Assembly (NCBI RefSeq): GCF_008065375.1 | Contig: NZ_VJYI01000010.1 | Coordinates: forward strand, 124,001 to 188,000 | Length of the DNA: 64,000 bases | Reading direction: 5' to 3' | From: Nonomuraea sp. SYSU D8015 | GTDB taxonomy: Bacteria > Actinomycetota > Actinomycetes > Streptosporangiales > Streptosporangiaceae | Shown: one piece after another, positions 7,691 through 15,705 of the stretch | Layout: every line of letters begins with the position of its first letter | Position numbering within the stretch: the stretch's first letter is position 1 | Notes under the pieces: generated by a model | The model's input: only the letters and a program-made list of their open reading frames with translations | Told to the model about the DNA's origin: nothing | Database searches by the model: none | Translations under genes and position numbers: made by a program

Positions 7691-8880
7691 GTCGGGTGGC
7701 CCAGGATACGAAGACGAAGCCGGTGCAGGAGGCCCTCAAGGAGGTGCCGACGGACCGGCTCAAGCACGAGCTGCGGAATCTGGCCGGGGCCGTGGCGGAG
7801 CGGTCGCTCGCCACGCTCGCGGACCGGCTCGAGGGAACGACAGGCAGGCTCACCGATTTCGCGGAGGGGACCGGATCGGGCCTGATGTCCGCGCTCAGCG
7901 GCAAGACCGGCGCCGGATCGGCCGTGAAGGGCGGCATCGCCAAGGGCGCCGTCAAAGGTGCACTCAAAGGAGCCGTCAAGGGAGTCGCCGAAGGGCTGTT
8001 CAAGAGGGGCAAGCGGAAAGGCACGAAGGTCAAGCTCACCAACATCGTCGAATCCGTCGACATCGGAGCCCCCGTACGGGTGGTCTACAACCAGTGGACG
8101 CAGTTCCAGGACTTCCCGAGCTTCATGAAGAAGGTCGAGATCGTTGAACAGACCTCCGACGAAAAGCTCATGTGGAAGGCGCAGGTCTTCTGGTCGCATC
8201 GGACGTGGGAGTCCCAGATCATCGAGCAGGTGCCCGACCACAGGATCATCTGGCGCTCCAAGGGCGCCAAGGGACATGTCGACGGCGCCGTCACGTTCCA
8301 CGAGCTCGCGCCCGAACTGACCCGGGTCGTGCTCGTGCTCGAGTACCACCCGCACGGGCTGTTCGAGCGCATGGGCAACATGTGGCGGGCGCAGGGCAGG
8401 CGGGCACGCCTCGAGCTCAAGCACTTCGCGCGGCACGTGATGAAGGAGACGATGCTGCACCCCGACGAGATGGCGGCCGACGGCTGGCGCGGCGAGATCC
8501 ACGACGGCAAGGTCGTCAAGGACCACGAGACCGCCCTCCGGGAGGAGCGGGGCGAGGAGCGTCCGCAGGAGGAGCCGGAGGCGGCCGCCGAGGCGGAGGA
8601 GCCGGAGGCCGAGGTGGAGAAGCCGAAGGCCGAGGCGGAGGCCGAGGAGGAAGCCGAAGAGGAAGAGGAGCCCGAAGAGGAGGAAGAGGAGGAGGAAGAA
8701 GAAGAGGAGGAGGAGCCCGAGGAAGAGGAGCCCGCCGAAGAGGAAGAAGAGGCCGAGGAGAAGGAGATCGCCCGGGAGCGTCCGGGGAGAGAGCGGGCCG
8801 AGCGCCGGGTGCCGAGGCCCCGCGTGGAGGAGCCGGCTCCGTCACCGGTTCGCCGCAGGGCGGCCTCCCGGCGGGCGTGA
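7687..8880 (+). CDS. SRPBCC (START-like) domain protein of the gas-vesicle operon, Glu-rich tail
   Basis: 397 residues. The N-terminal 110 residues are amphipathic and Gly/Lys/Ala-rich (GGIAKGAVKGALKGAVKGVA). Residues about 115-265 form a SRPBCC/polyketide-cyclase-like fold: SVDIGAPVRVVYNQWTQFQD, WKAQVFWSHRTWESQIIEQV, IIWRSKGAKGHVDGAVTFHE. The last 120 residues are a long Glu/Ala/Pro tract with up to nine consecutive Glu codons, then a basic Arg-rich end. The start GTG overlaps the previous stop (GTGA). The fold suggests a hydrophobic ligand pocket or a chaperone role in vesicle assembly, by inference. It may correspond to gvpZ of Streptomyces clusters. Confidence 0.8.
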   Translation: MSRVAQDTKTKPVQEALKEVPTDRLKHELRNLAGAVAERSLATLADRLEGTTGRLTDFAEGTGSGLMSALSGKTGAGSAVKGGIAKGAVKGALKGAVKGVAEGLFKRGKRKGTKVKLTNIVESVDIGAPVRVVYNQWTQFQDFPSFMKKVEIVEQTSDEKLMWKAQVFWSHRTWESQIIEQVPDHRIIWRSKGAKGHVDGAVTFHELAPELTRVVLVLEYHPHGLFERMGNMWRAQGRRARLELKHFARHVMKETMLHPDEMAADGWRGEIHDGKVVKDHETALREERGEERPQEEPEAAAEAEEPEAEVEKPKAEAEAEEEAEEEEEPEEEEEEEEEEEEEEPEEEEPAEEEEEAEEKEIARERPGRERAERRVPRPRVEEPAPSPVRRRAASRRA

Positions 8881-8907
8881 CAACCGGGCGAGATCGGAGG
8901 AAACGGC

Positions 8908-9312
8908 ATGACTGTCCAACCCGCGACCGGAGGGATAGGCCGAGGTCCATCTCCGTCAGGTCTGGCGGACGTCATCGACACGATCCTCGACAGAGGGCTC
9001 GTCATCGACGCGTACGTCAGGGTCTCGCTCATCGGCATCGAGATCCTGACCGTCGATGCGCGCGTCGTCGTCGCCAGCGTGGACACCTACCTGCGCTTCG
9101 CCGACGCCGTGAACCGGCTGGACCTCGCCGCGGCGGGACCGCCGGGACTGCCCGAGGTCGTGCAGGGCGTGAAGCAGGGAGCGATCGGCGACAAGAGCAA
9201 GGAGATCGCGCAAGGCGTGCTCGAAGCGGCCGGCGAGAAACTGCGCGACTACGTCGGCGAGCGTGCGGAGGAGCGCGAGGAGACGAGGCGGCGACGGAGA
9301 GAGGAGCGCTGA
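8908..9312 (+). CDS. gvpA: Gas vesicle structural protein GvpA
   Basis: 134 residues. The central 60 match the GvpA/J/M family closely: SGLADVIDTILDRGLVIDAY, VRVSLIGIEILTVDARVVVA, SVDTYLRFADAVNRLDL. The Tyr/Phe pattern after SVDTYL distinguishes the main shell protein from GvpJ, which has a WW motif. GvpA forms the ribbed wall of the gas-filled protein shell. A C-terminal extension of about 50 charged residues is usual for actinomycete GvpA. The ATG at 8908 follows GGAGGA. It stands 27 bp after the SRPBCC gene and 1 bp before gvpF. Confidence 0.92.
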   Translation: MTVQPATGGIGRGPSPSGLADVIDTILDRGLVIDAYVRVSLIGIEILTVDARVVVASVDTYLRFADAVNRLDLAAAGPPGLPEVVQGVKQGAIGDKSKEIAQGVLEAAGEKLRDYVGERAEEREETRRRRREER

Positions 9313-9313
9313 C

Positions 9314-10087
9314 ATGGGTGTCGGCACCGAACAGGGCGTCGGCGTGTACGTCTACGGCCTGGTCCCCGAGGACGTCGAGGTATCGGACGACGCTCTCGGC
9401 GTCGGCGACGAGCCGAAGGAGCTCGAGGTCATCCGGCACGGCAAGGTCGCCGCGCTGGTGAGCGAGGTCTCCCTCGACCGCCCGCTGGGCACGCCCGACG
9501 ACCTCCTCCGGCACGAAGGGCTGCTGGACGCCACGGCGGCAGAGGTTCCCGTGCTGCCGCTCCGCTTCGGCGGGGTCCTGGCGAGCCGCGAAGCGGTCGT
9601 CGACGAGCTGCTGGCCCCTCATCACGACGAGTTCGCGGCCGCGCTGAAGGAGATGGAGGGACGGGCCCAGTACGTCGTCAAGGGCCGCTACGTCGAGCAG
9701 ACCGTGCTCCGCGAGGTGCTGGAGGAGAACCCGCAGGCCGCGCGGCTGCGTGACCAGATCCGGGACATGGGCGAGGACGCGGCCCGTGACGCGCGGATCG
9801 CGCTCGGGGAGCTGGTCGAGCGCGCGATCACGGCCAAGCGCCAGACCGACACCCAGATGCTGCTCGAGGCCCTGACCCCCGTGAGCGCGCTGTCCGCCGT
9901 GCGGGAGCCGACCCATGAACTGGACGCCGTTCACCTGGCGCTCCTCGTGGAGAAGGAGCGGCAGGCCAAGCTCGAGGAGGTCGTGGGGGACTTCGCCGAG
10001 CGGTGGGCGGGACGGGTGGAGTTCCGTCTGCTGGGCCCGATGGCGGCGTACGACTTCGTCATGTCCTCCACGCCGGGTGGTGAGTGA
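9314..10087 (+). CDS. gvpF: Gas vesicle protein GvpF
   Basis: 257 residues of the GvpL/GvpF family. It starts with the typical GVYVYGLVPEDVEV strand and has the family middle block VPVLPLRFGGVLASREAVVDELLAPHHDEF and the end VEFRLLGPMAAYDFV. GvpF is a minor protein needed early in vesicle assembly. The ATG at 9314 directly follows the gvpA stop; the longer in-frame start at 9263 lies inside gvpA. The second family member of this operon is gvpL at 11072. Confidence 0.9.
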   Translation: MGVGTEQGVGVYVYGLVPEDVEVSDDALGVGDEPKELEVIRHGKVAALVSEVSLDRPLGTPDDLLRHEGLLDATAAEVPVLPLRFGGVLASREAVVDELLAPHHDEFAAALKEMEGRAQYVVKGRYVEQTVLREVLEENPQAARLRDQIRDMGEDAARDARIALGELVERAITAKRQTDTQMLLEALTPVSALSAVREPTHELDAVHLALLVEKERQAKLEEVVGDFAERWAGRVEFRLLGPMAAYDFVMSSTPGGE

Positions 10088-10090
10088 CGC

Positions 10091-10354
10091 GTGGGTCTGA
10101 TGGGCCTGCTCTTCGGCTGGCCGCTCGCGCCCGTCAAGGGCGTGATCCGGCTGGGAGAGCTGATCCAGGAACAGGTCGAGCGGGAGATGCGCGACCCCGC
10201 CAGGATCCGGCGCCGGCTGGAGGAGATCGAGCGGCTCAAGGCCGCCGGAGCGATCTCGGAGGATGAGGCCGCCCGCGAGGTGGAGCTGGTCTTCCAGCGG
10301 ATGACCGGCCGCTCCGGCGCCGGCGCGCCGGGCGGCGGCCGGGAGAGGGGATGA
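10091..10354 (+). CDS. gvpG: Gas vesicle protein GvpG
   Basis: 87 residues with the GvpG pattern. A hydrophobic start (GLLFGWPLAPVKGVIRLGEL) is followed by an amphipathic charged helix, EQVEREMRDPARIRRRLEEI. The ERLKAAGAISEDEAAREV segment that follows resembles a short SHOCT-like helix pair. The GTG start lies 3 bp after the gvpF stop. GvpG is an accessory assembly protein, and its place between gvpF and the other minor genes is the standard one. Confidence 0.85.
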   Translation: MGLMGLLFGWPLAPVKGVIRLGELIQEQVEREMRDPARIRRRLEEIERLKAAGAISEDEAAREVELVFQRMTGRSGAGAPGGGRERG

Positions 10355-10358
10355 TCTC

Positions 10359-10688
10359 GTGCCTGTCAGGCGCGGTGTCCAGGGCGACGACGAACCTGTC
10401 GACGTCGAGCCCAGGAAGCGCCGATCGCGCGCCCTGTCGGCGATGAGCGCCGGTGACAGCGCCATCGAGCACATCGCCGACCTGACCACCGCGGAGGTGG
10501 CGGGCGCCACGCGGGTGCAGCCCGTCGAAGACGGCTGGGTGGTGGACGTGGAGGTGGTCGAGGACCGCCGCATCCCCTCATCCGGCGACATGCTGGCGCT
10601 CTACGAGGCCGAGCTGGACGCGGAGGGAAACCTGATCTCTTACCGGAGGAAGCGGCGCTACAGGCGCGGTAGCAGCGACAACGGTTAG
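10359..10688 (+). CDS. gvpO: Gas vesicle protein GvpO
   Basis: 109 residues. The C-terminal 75 match GvpO: AIEHIADLTTAEVAGATRVQ, then DGWVVDVEVVEDRRIPSSGDMLALYEAELD (read as successive blocks) and a basic end YRRKRRYRRG. The N-terminal 30 residues are charged and low-complexity. The GTG start is 4 bp after gvpG. In Streptomyces clusters gvpO is usually the first gene; here it sits inside, between gvpG and gvpJ. Confidence 0.87.
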   Translation: MPVRRGVQGDDEPVDVEPRKRRSRALSAMSAGDSAIEHIADLTTAEVAGATRVQPVEDGWVVDVEVVEDRRIPSSGDMLALYEAELDAEGNLISYRRKRRYRRGSSDNG

Positions 10689-10698
10689 GCACGGTGAC

Positions 10699-11079
10699 AT
10701 GACCGACCCCATGGTGCGCCAGCCCTACTCCCCGGCGGGGAGGGAGCCGGCCAATCTCGCCGACATCCTGGAGCGGGTCCTCGACCGGGGGATCATCATC
10801 GCGGGGGACATCCGGGTGAACCTCCTGGACATCGAGTTGCTGACCATCAAACTGCGCCTGATCATCGCCTCCGTCGACACGGCGAGGGAGCTCGGCATCG
10901 ACTGGTGGGAGCACGACCCGTGGCTCACCGGCAAGAACCAGGACCTGCTGGAGGAGAACCGCAGGCTGCGCGACCGGCTCGCCGTCGTGGAGGAATCCCT
11001 CGCGCCGCGCCAGGCGCTGGAGGCAGAGGCGGACCCGCCCCGCAGGCGGGCGCGGGAAGCGGAGGAGCCGGATGAGTGA
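10699..11079 (+). CDS. gvpJ: Gas vesicle protein GvpJ (GvpA-family minor protein)
   Basis: 126 residues. The core, LADILERVLDRGIIIAGDIR, VNLLDIELLTIKLRLIIASV, DTARELGIDWW, is the GvpJ version of the GvpA fold (AGDI and the terminal DWW are GvpJ hallmarks). A coiled-coil-like tail (LLEENRRLRDRLAVVEESL) follows. GvpJ helps initiate the conical end of the vesicle. The ATG at 10699 is 10 bp after gvpO, and the 3' end overlaps gvpL by 8 bp. Confidence 0.88.
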   Translation: MTDPMVRQPYSPAGREPANLADILERVLDRGIIIAGDIRVNLLDIELLTIKLRLIIASVDTARELGIDWWEHDPWLTGKNQDLLEENRRLRDRLAVVEESLAPRQALEAEADPPRRRAREAEEPDE

Positions 11080-11863
11080 CGTGGGGACCTACCTCTACGC
11101 GGTCGCGCTGGACGAGGACGCCGCGCCGGCCGAGGGACTGACGGGGGTCGCCGGCGAGCCGGTGCGGGCGATAGCGCATGCGGGACTCGTGGCGTATGTG
11201 AGCGCCGTCCCGCTGTCGGAGTTCGGCGAGGAGCCGCTGCGCCAGTCGCTGGAGGACATGGATTGGCTCGGCGAGACCGCCCGCGCCCATCACCGGGTGG
11301 TGGAGGCGGTGGCGGCCAAGGCGCCCACCGCTCCGGTGCGGCTGGTCACGGTCTACAACGACGAAGCGCAGATCCGCGCCCTGCTGGAGCGGCGGCGTGA
11401 CGATTTCGTGCGGCTGCTGTCCCGCGTCGCAGGCCGCCGGGAATGGGGTGTGAAGGTGTACGTCGCCCCGTCCGCGCCGCCTCCGGCGGCGGCAGAACCG
11501 GCCGCTCACAGCAGCCCGGGAACGGCGTACCTCAAGAAGCGCCAGGCCAGCCTCCACACGCGCGAGGAGGCGTGGCGGCAGGGGGTCGAACGGGCCGAGC
11601 GGATCCACGACGTGCTGAGCTCCGTCGCCGTGGCCGGCCACCGCCACCGCCCCCAGGACCCGCAGCTGTCGGGCCGGGAGGAGTGGATGGTGCTCAACGG
11701 CGCCTACCTGGTCGACGAGGGCCGCGCCGAGGAGTTCGGGCGGGTGGTCGAGGGGCTGCGCGGCGAGGGGATCGACGTGGAGCTGACCGGCCCGTGGGCG
11801 CCCTATTCGTTCACGACGCCCGTCGATACGAAGGAGAGCGAGGACCGAGATGCCCGATCCTGA
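11072..11863 (+). CDS. gvpL: Gas vesicle protein GvpL
   Basis: 263 residues, second GvpL/F-family member. It begins with VGTYLYAVALDEDA, has the family blocks GLVAYVSAVPLSEFGEEPLR, HHRVVEAVAAKAPTAPVRLV and EWGVKVYV, and ends LTGPWAPYSFTTP. It overlaps gvpJ upstream and gvpS downstream, so the three are translated together. It is an accessory assembly protein. Confidence 0.88.
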   Translation: MSDVGTYLYAVALDEDAAPAEGLTGVAGEPVRAIAHAGLVAYVSAVPLSEFGEEPLRQSLEDMDWLGETARAHHRVVEAVAAKAPTAPVRLVTVYNDEAQIRALLERRRDDFVRLLSRVAGRREWGVKVYVAPSAPPPAAAEPAAHSSPGTAYLKKRQASLHTREEAWRQGVERAERIHDVLSSVAVAGHRHRPQDPQLSGREEWMVLNGAYLVDEGRAEEFGRVVEGLRGEGIDVELTGPWAPYSFTTPVDTKESEDRDARS

Positions 11864-12089
11864 CACGCGCGGCGCCGTGCTGGCGCGCGAGGGCCGCCTG
11901 CCGGCCGAGCGGGTGGCGCTCGTGGACCTCCTCGACCGCCTGCTGGCGGGCGGGGTCGTCGTCAGCGGGGACCTCGTGCTCTCGATCGCGGACATCGATC
12001 TCGTCCGCATCTCCCTGCGCGCGTTGATCATGTCCGTGCGGGAGTCCGACACGATCGTGGGGACGCAACGTCATGGACCCGATGGATAG
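11850..12089 (+). CDS. gvpS: Gas vesicle protein GvpS (short GvpA-family protein)
   Basis: 79 residues. The core VALVDLLDRLLAGGVVVSGD, LVLSIADIDLVRISLRALIMSV is a third, divergent GvpA-like domain, as found in GvpS. It lacks a C-terminal extension. It overlaps gvpL (14 bp) and gvpK (17 bp). Confidence 0.85.
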   Translation: MPDPDTRGAVLAREGRLPAERVALVDLLDRLLAGGVVVSGDLVLSIADIDLVRISLRALIMSVRESDTIVGTQRHGPDG

Positions 12090-12582
12090 CCTCCACGGCG
12101 GCGCGGAGAGCGCCCGTGCCGCGGCAAGCGACAGCGACCGTGCCGCATCGAGCGACGACGCCCGCGTCGTGGGAAGCGACAAGGTCCATGTCGTGGGACG
12201 TGAGAACGTCCACGTCGTGGGAGGGGAAGACGTCCGTGCCGTGGGGCGGGAAGACGTCCGTGCCGTGGGACGGGGCGGCGTCCGCGACGAGGGAGGCCGG
12301 CCGTCGAGGCGGCTTCGGATCGAGGCGGACCGCGAGGCCGTGGAGCGTGACCTGTCCCGCCTCGTCCTCACGCTCGTGGAGCTCATCCGCCAGCTCGTGG
12401 AGCGCCAGTGCATCCGCCGGATGGAGCAGGGGGACCTGTCGGACGAGCAGGTGGAGGTGCTGGGCCTGACCCTGATGCGCCTGGAGGAGGCCATGACCGA
12501 GCTGTGCGAGCGGTTCGACCTGTCTCCGTCAGATCTCAACATCGATCTGGGGCCGCTCGGCCCGCTGCTTCCCCGGGAGTGA
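12073..12582 (+). CDS. gvpK: Gas vesicle protein GvpK with a repeat-bearing N-terminus
   Basis: 169 residues. The C-terminal 95 are GvpK: RLRIEADREAVERDLSRLVL, TLVELIRQLVERQCIRRMEQ, LTLMRLEEAMTELCERFDL and the end LNIDLGPLGPLL. The N-terminal 75 residues are unusual. After a Ser/Asp/Ala stretch come six consecutive octads from residue 29 of the type (D/K/N)V(H/R)(V/A)VG(R/G)E, coded by 24-bp tandem repeats (12157-12300). An alternative ATG at 12082 keeps the repeats. GvpK is a minor protein required for full-size vesicles. It is the last gene of the operon. Confidence 0.88.
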   Translation: MDPMDSLHGGAESARAAASDSDRAASSDDARVVGSDKVHVVGRENVHVVGGEDVRAVGREDVRAVGRGGVRDEGGRPSRRLRIEADREAVERDLSRLVLTLVELIRQLVERQCIRRMEQGDLSDEQVEVLGLTLMRLEEAMTELCERFDLSPSDLNIDLGPLGPLLPRE

Positions 12583-12616
12583 CCGCCCGTCCCCCGCTCG
12601 TGACCGCCCTCCCCGG

Positions 12617-12653
12617 CCGGCGGCCGCGACCCGTGCCGGGCCGCGGCCGCCGG
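12617..12653. terminator. Hairpin at the end of the gas-vesicle operon
   Basis: The arms ccggcggccgcg (12617-12628) and cgcggccgccgg (12642-12653) are perfect complements with a 13-nt loop. It lies 35 bp after gvpK and 11 bp before the end of the convergent DUF4142 gene, so it can serve both directions. Confidence 0.7.
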
Positions 12654-12663
12654 GGGCGCGACG

Positions 12664-13227
12664 TTACTGCTCGTCGCGGATCATGCGAAGGTGGTGCCGG
12701 ATCACCGGTGCGCTGTCGCGCGCCAGGTCCTTCACCCACTCCGAACGGCCCAGGCGCAGCTCCGCCTGGCCCAGCCGGAGCGACCGGTAGTGGGCGTCGG
12801 CCTGCAGCCGCAGCCACGCGCGGTCGAAGCGGCGCCCCTCCCTGTCGGTCACGGCGCGCAGGGCGGCCCGCTGCTCGGCGCTCGGCGCGTCCGGCAGCCA
12901 GACGTCCAGCCGGTCCGCGACATGGCGCAGCCGCGCGTCCAGCCTGCGGTGATCGCGGATCAGCCGCCAGGCGATCTCGCGCACGCCGCGGTCGCGGGAC
13001 TCACGCAGTGCGGCCTTGCCCGCCGCTATCTCGGCGAGGTGTCCGCGGTGCGCCTGCCGCAGGTACGCCCTGTCCTGCCTGGAGACGGGCGCCACCGTGC
13101 CGGACTCCGCGACGGAGGCGGTCACGGGGGCGGGGGCCGTCTGGGACTGGGCCTGCGCCGCCGGGGCGATGGTCAATGCCAGCACGGCCGCGAGGCTCGC
13201 GGGCGTTAACTTCCGTGCTGTACTCAT
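12664..13227 (-). CDS. DUF4142 secreted protein
   Basis: 187 residues. A Sec signal peptide (MSTARKLTPASLAAVLALTI, cleavage near APAAQA-QS) is followed by a four-helix ferritin-like DUF4142 domain (about 50-187): RAYLRQAHRGHLAEIAAGKA, IAWRLIRDHRRLDARL, DREGRRFDRAWLRLQADAHY. DUF4142 proteins are exported helical-bundle proteins of unknown function, often in stress or envelope settings. A second member with a lipobox is at 25374. Upstream on this strand (13240-13290) is the palindrome ccccgcccaaacgggg. Confidence 0.85.
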   Translation of the reverse strand: MSTARKLTPASLAAVLALTIAPAAQAQSQTAPAPVTASVAESGTVAPVSRQDRAYLRQAHRGHLAEIAAGKAALRESRDRGVREIAWRLIRDHRRLDARLRHVADRLDVWLPDAPSAEQRAALRAVTDREGRRFDRAWLRLQADAHYRSLRLGQAELRLGRSEWVKDLARDSAPVIRHHLRMIRDEQ

Positions 13228-13293
13228 ATGTCAGGTCCCTCCTTCCTTGGATGGACCCGTGCCCGCTGCCCCGTTTGGGCGGGGATATTCGAC

Positions 13294-14055
13294 TTAATTG
13301 GGTGGGTCGAAACGGCCGTCCACGGCGGTCCAGCCGCCGTCCACGTACAACACCGACCCGGTCACGAAGCTCGCCGCGTCTCCGGCCAGGTAGACCACGG
13401 CCCCGGCCATCTCCTCGGCGGACGCCCACCGGCCGAGCGCGCTCTTGGCGGCGTACGCGGCGTACCAGTCGGGATGATCTTTGATCTGCCGGGTCAGCGG
13501 GGTCTCCACGACGCCGGGCGCGATGGCGTTCACGCGCACCCCGTACGGGCCGAACTCGGCGGCGGCCGTCCGCAGCAACTGCACGAGGCCCGCCTTCGTG
13601 GCCGAGTAGACGCTCTGCCCCGGCTCGGTGACGGACGCCCGGATCGACGCGAACCCGATGATCGACCCGCGCCCGCGCTCCACCATGCCCGCCCCGAACG
13701 CCCGCACCACGTCGAACGAGGCCCGCAGGTTCAGCCCCACGACCCGGTCGAACTCCTCGCCGGAGTAGTCGAGCAGCCGCTTGCGCACGTTCGTGGCGGC
13801 GGTGAACACCAGCACGTCGGCGGGCTCCGCCGCGGCGGCGTCGCGCACGGCCGCGGGGTCGAGCACGTCCAGCAGCCGCGCCGTCCCCCCGCACGCCGCG
13901 GCCGTCTGCTCCGCCGCGGGCAGGTCGCGGTCGGCGCACACCACGGACGCCCCGTGCGCGGCCAGCGCCACCGCCGCCTCCCTGCCGATCCCGCTCCCGG
14001 CCCCGATCACCACGGCCCGCCGCCCGTCCAGGCGGAACAGTGCGTCATATCCCAT
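13294..14055 (-). CDS. SDR family NAD(P)-dependent oxidoreductase
   Basis: 253 residues, a classical short-chain dehydrogenase. The nucleotide-binding GAGSGIGREAA is at residues 18-28, a strand-5-like FTAATN (NAG variant) follows, the catalytic Ser is in FASIRAS and the catalytic YSATK comes next. The C-terminal GSVLYVDGGWTAVDGRF resembles gluconate/sugar-type SDRs. The ATG at 14055 follows GGTGCCTCC on the coding strand. A GntR-like dyad lies 16 bp upstream (14071-14085). The substrate is probably a sugar acid or polyol, by inference only. Confidence 0.9.
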   Translation of the reverse strand: MGYDALFRLDGRRAVVIGAGSGIGREAAVALAAHGASVVCADRDLPAAEQTAAACGGTARLLDVLDPAAVRDAAAAEPADVLVFTAATNVRKRLLDYSGEEFDRVVGLNLRASFDVVRAFGAGMVERGRGSIIGFASIRASVTEPGQSVYSATKAGLVQLLRTAAAEFGPYGVRVNAIAPGVVETPLTRQIKDHPDWYAAYAAKSALGRWASAEEMAGAVVYLAGDAASFVTGSVLYVDGGWTAVDGRFDPPN

Positions 14056-14070
14056 GGAGGCACCCTAGCG

Positions 14071-14085
14071 ACTGGTCTGACCAGT
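14071..14085. promoter_or_regulatory. Dyad operator in the divergent SDR/methyltransferase region
   Basis: actggtc and gaccagt form a perfect 7+1+7 palindrome containing TGGTnnnACCA, the layout bound by FadR-subfamily GntR repressors. On the minus strand the -10-like TAGGGT lies between this dyad and the SDR start, so a bound protein would cover that promoter. No GntR gene is nearby. Confidence 0.45.
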
Positions 14086-14138
14086 GCACCAGGCAGGCCT
14101 GCCGCAGAATTGTCGGCGGCCGTCGGCAGGATGTGGCC

Positions 14139-14753
14139 ATGACGAACACCGCCGCGTTCTGGGATGCCGCCGCCGACACCTTCGACGAGGAGGCCGACCA
14201 CGGGCTGCGCGACCCGCGGGTCCGGGCCGCCTGGGCCGGCCGGCTGGCCGCGTGGCTGCCGGAAGGGCCGCTCGACGTGCTCGACCTCGGATGCGGCACG
14301 GGGTCGCTGTCGCTGCTGCTGGCCGAGCGCGGCCATCGCGTCGTGGGCGTGGACCTGGCGCCCCGGATGGTGGCGCGGGCACGCGCGAAGCTGGCGGGCA
14401 CGGATGCGGTGGTGTTGATCGGGGATGCCGCCCGCCCGCCGGTGGGGGAGCGGCGTTTCGACGTGGTGCTGGCCCGGCACGTGGTCTGGGCCATGCCGGA
14501 GCCGCAGGCCGCGCTGGCCCGCTGGGCCGCGCTCGTGCGGCCCGGCGGGCGGCTCCTCCTCGTGGAGGGACGCTGGGGTGCCGGGGAGGGCGGCGACGGC
14601 AATCTGCCGTGGGCAGGAGGAGTGCGCGCGGCCGACCTGGTGGAGGCGCTGCGGCCGATCGTCGCGGACCTGCGCGTCGATCACCTCACCGATCCGGTGC
14701 TGTGGGGCAAGGAGATCGACGACGAACGTTACGCGGTGCTGGCACGCACCTGA
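14139..14753 (+). CDS. Class I SAM-dependent methyltransferase
   Basis: 204 residues. Motif I LDVLDLGCGTGSLSLLLAE, the acidic strand-2 end VVGVDLAPRM, VLIGDAARPP (motif II) and LVRPGGRLLLVEGRW (post-III) give a complete Rossmann methyltransferase. The ATG at 14139 has AGGA seven bases upstream. The substrate is unknown. It is divergent from the SDR and convergent with the GNAT gene. Confidence 0.88.
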   Translation: MTNTAAFWDAAADTFDEEADHGLRDPRVRAAWAGRLAAWLPEGPLDVLDLGCGTGSLSLLLAERGHRVVGVDLAPRMVARARAKLAGTDAVVLIGDAARPPVGERRFDVVLARHVVWAMPEPQAALARWAALVRPGGRLLLVEGRWGAGEGGDGNLPWAGGVRAADLVEALRPIVADLRVDHLTDPVLWGKEIDDERYAVLART

Positions 14754-14774
14754 CGGCGTCCGGGACGGGCCGGG

Positions 14775-15470
14775 TCACCTCCCGGAGCTGGACGGGGTCG
14801 ACGGGCTGGACGGGGTCGACGGGCTGGACGGGGTCGACGGGCTGGACGGGGTCGACGGGCTGGACGGGGTCGACGGGCTGGACGGGGTCGACGGGCTCGC
14901 CGTCGCGAGCCATTGCTCCCGGGTGATCGCGTACTCGACCTCACCGAGCTCGCTGCCGGGGAGCGGGTCTTCCCAGTCCATGTGGAACGTGCGGATGTGC
15001 TGCATGCCGACCGCGGCCATCGTCGCGCGGGAGGCGGTGTTGACCGCCATGGTCTCGGCGAAGATGCGGGTCAGGCCAAGATCTTCGAATCCGTGCCGGA
15101 TGAGCTCGCGGGCTCCCTCACTGGCCAGCCCCTGGCGCCAGTGGCGCCGCAGCAGCCGGTAGCCGAGTTCGGCCTGCCCTTCGACCGGGCCTTGGTCGGC
15201 GCGCTCCGGCGGCTCGAGAATCCACCAGCCGACGAACTCCCCGTCGACGAATCCGGCCCAGAAGCCGAGCCCCGCCACGCGGCTCGCGACCGCGAGCCGC
15301 AGGCGATGCTGGGCCTCGACCTCCTCACGAGTACGGGCGCGGCCGTTCCCGAGGTGACGCATGACCTCGGGGTCGGCGTCGAGTTCGATCTCGTGCTCGA
15401 GGTGCTCGTCGGACAACGGCACAAGCTCGATGCGGTCGGTTCGCAGCATCTCCTGAGGCATGTGACGCAT
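14775..15470 (-). CDS. GNAT N-acetyltransferase with SPSTPS-repeat tail
   Basis: 231 residues. A GNAT domain of the RimJ-like type covers about residues 8-190 (TDRIELVPLSDEHLEHEIEL, ELGYRLLRRHWRQGLASEGA, IFAETMAVNTASRATMAAVG). The last 40 residues are six copies of SPSTPS (with minor edge changes), coded by six exact or near-exact 18-bp tandem repeats. The tail is not part of the acetyltransferase fold. Start choice is ATG 15470 or 15461. The cognate substrate (amine or protein N-terminus) is unknown. Confidence 0.87.
   Translation of the reverse strand: MRHMPQEMLRTDRIELVPLSDEHLEHEIELDADPEVMRHLGNGRARTREEVEAQHRLRLAVASRVAGLGFWAGFVDGEFVGWWILEPPERADQGPVEGQAELGYRLLRRHWRQGLASEGARELIRHGFEDLGLTRIFAETMAVNTASRATMAAVGMQHIRTFHMDWEDPLPGSELGEVEYAITREQWLATASPSTPSSPSTPSSPSTPSSPSTPSSPSTPSSPSTPSSSGR
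14791..14898. repeat. Six 18-bp tandem repeats inside the GNAT gene
   Basis: The unit gacggggtcgacgggctg is repeated six times with no gap. Only the last base of the last copy differs. It stays in frame and codes the hexapeptide tail of the GNAT protein on the minus strand. Confidence 0.95.
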
Positions 15471-15705
15471 TCTCGCGCCCGGACCACGTGCCGGTCATGC
15501 GCATTTCTCCCGAGCCCCGGAGCGGGGGCGCCCGCCCTGGACGCCCCGCCCGGCGGCGTCCGCGGGAACCTCGCGGACGTGACCCTCACCTCCAGGTCCG
15601 ACTTCGGGTCCGGCGACCCGCAGGCGGCTTCCCTGGAGGGGAACGGTGAGGCAATGTGGGGAGGAACCTCAAAGTTGTCCGAGTCCAGCTGAGAGGAACA
15701 GAAAC

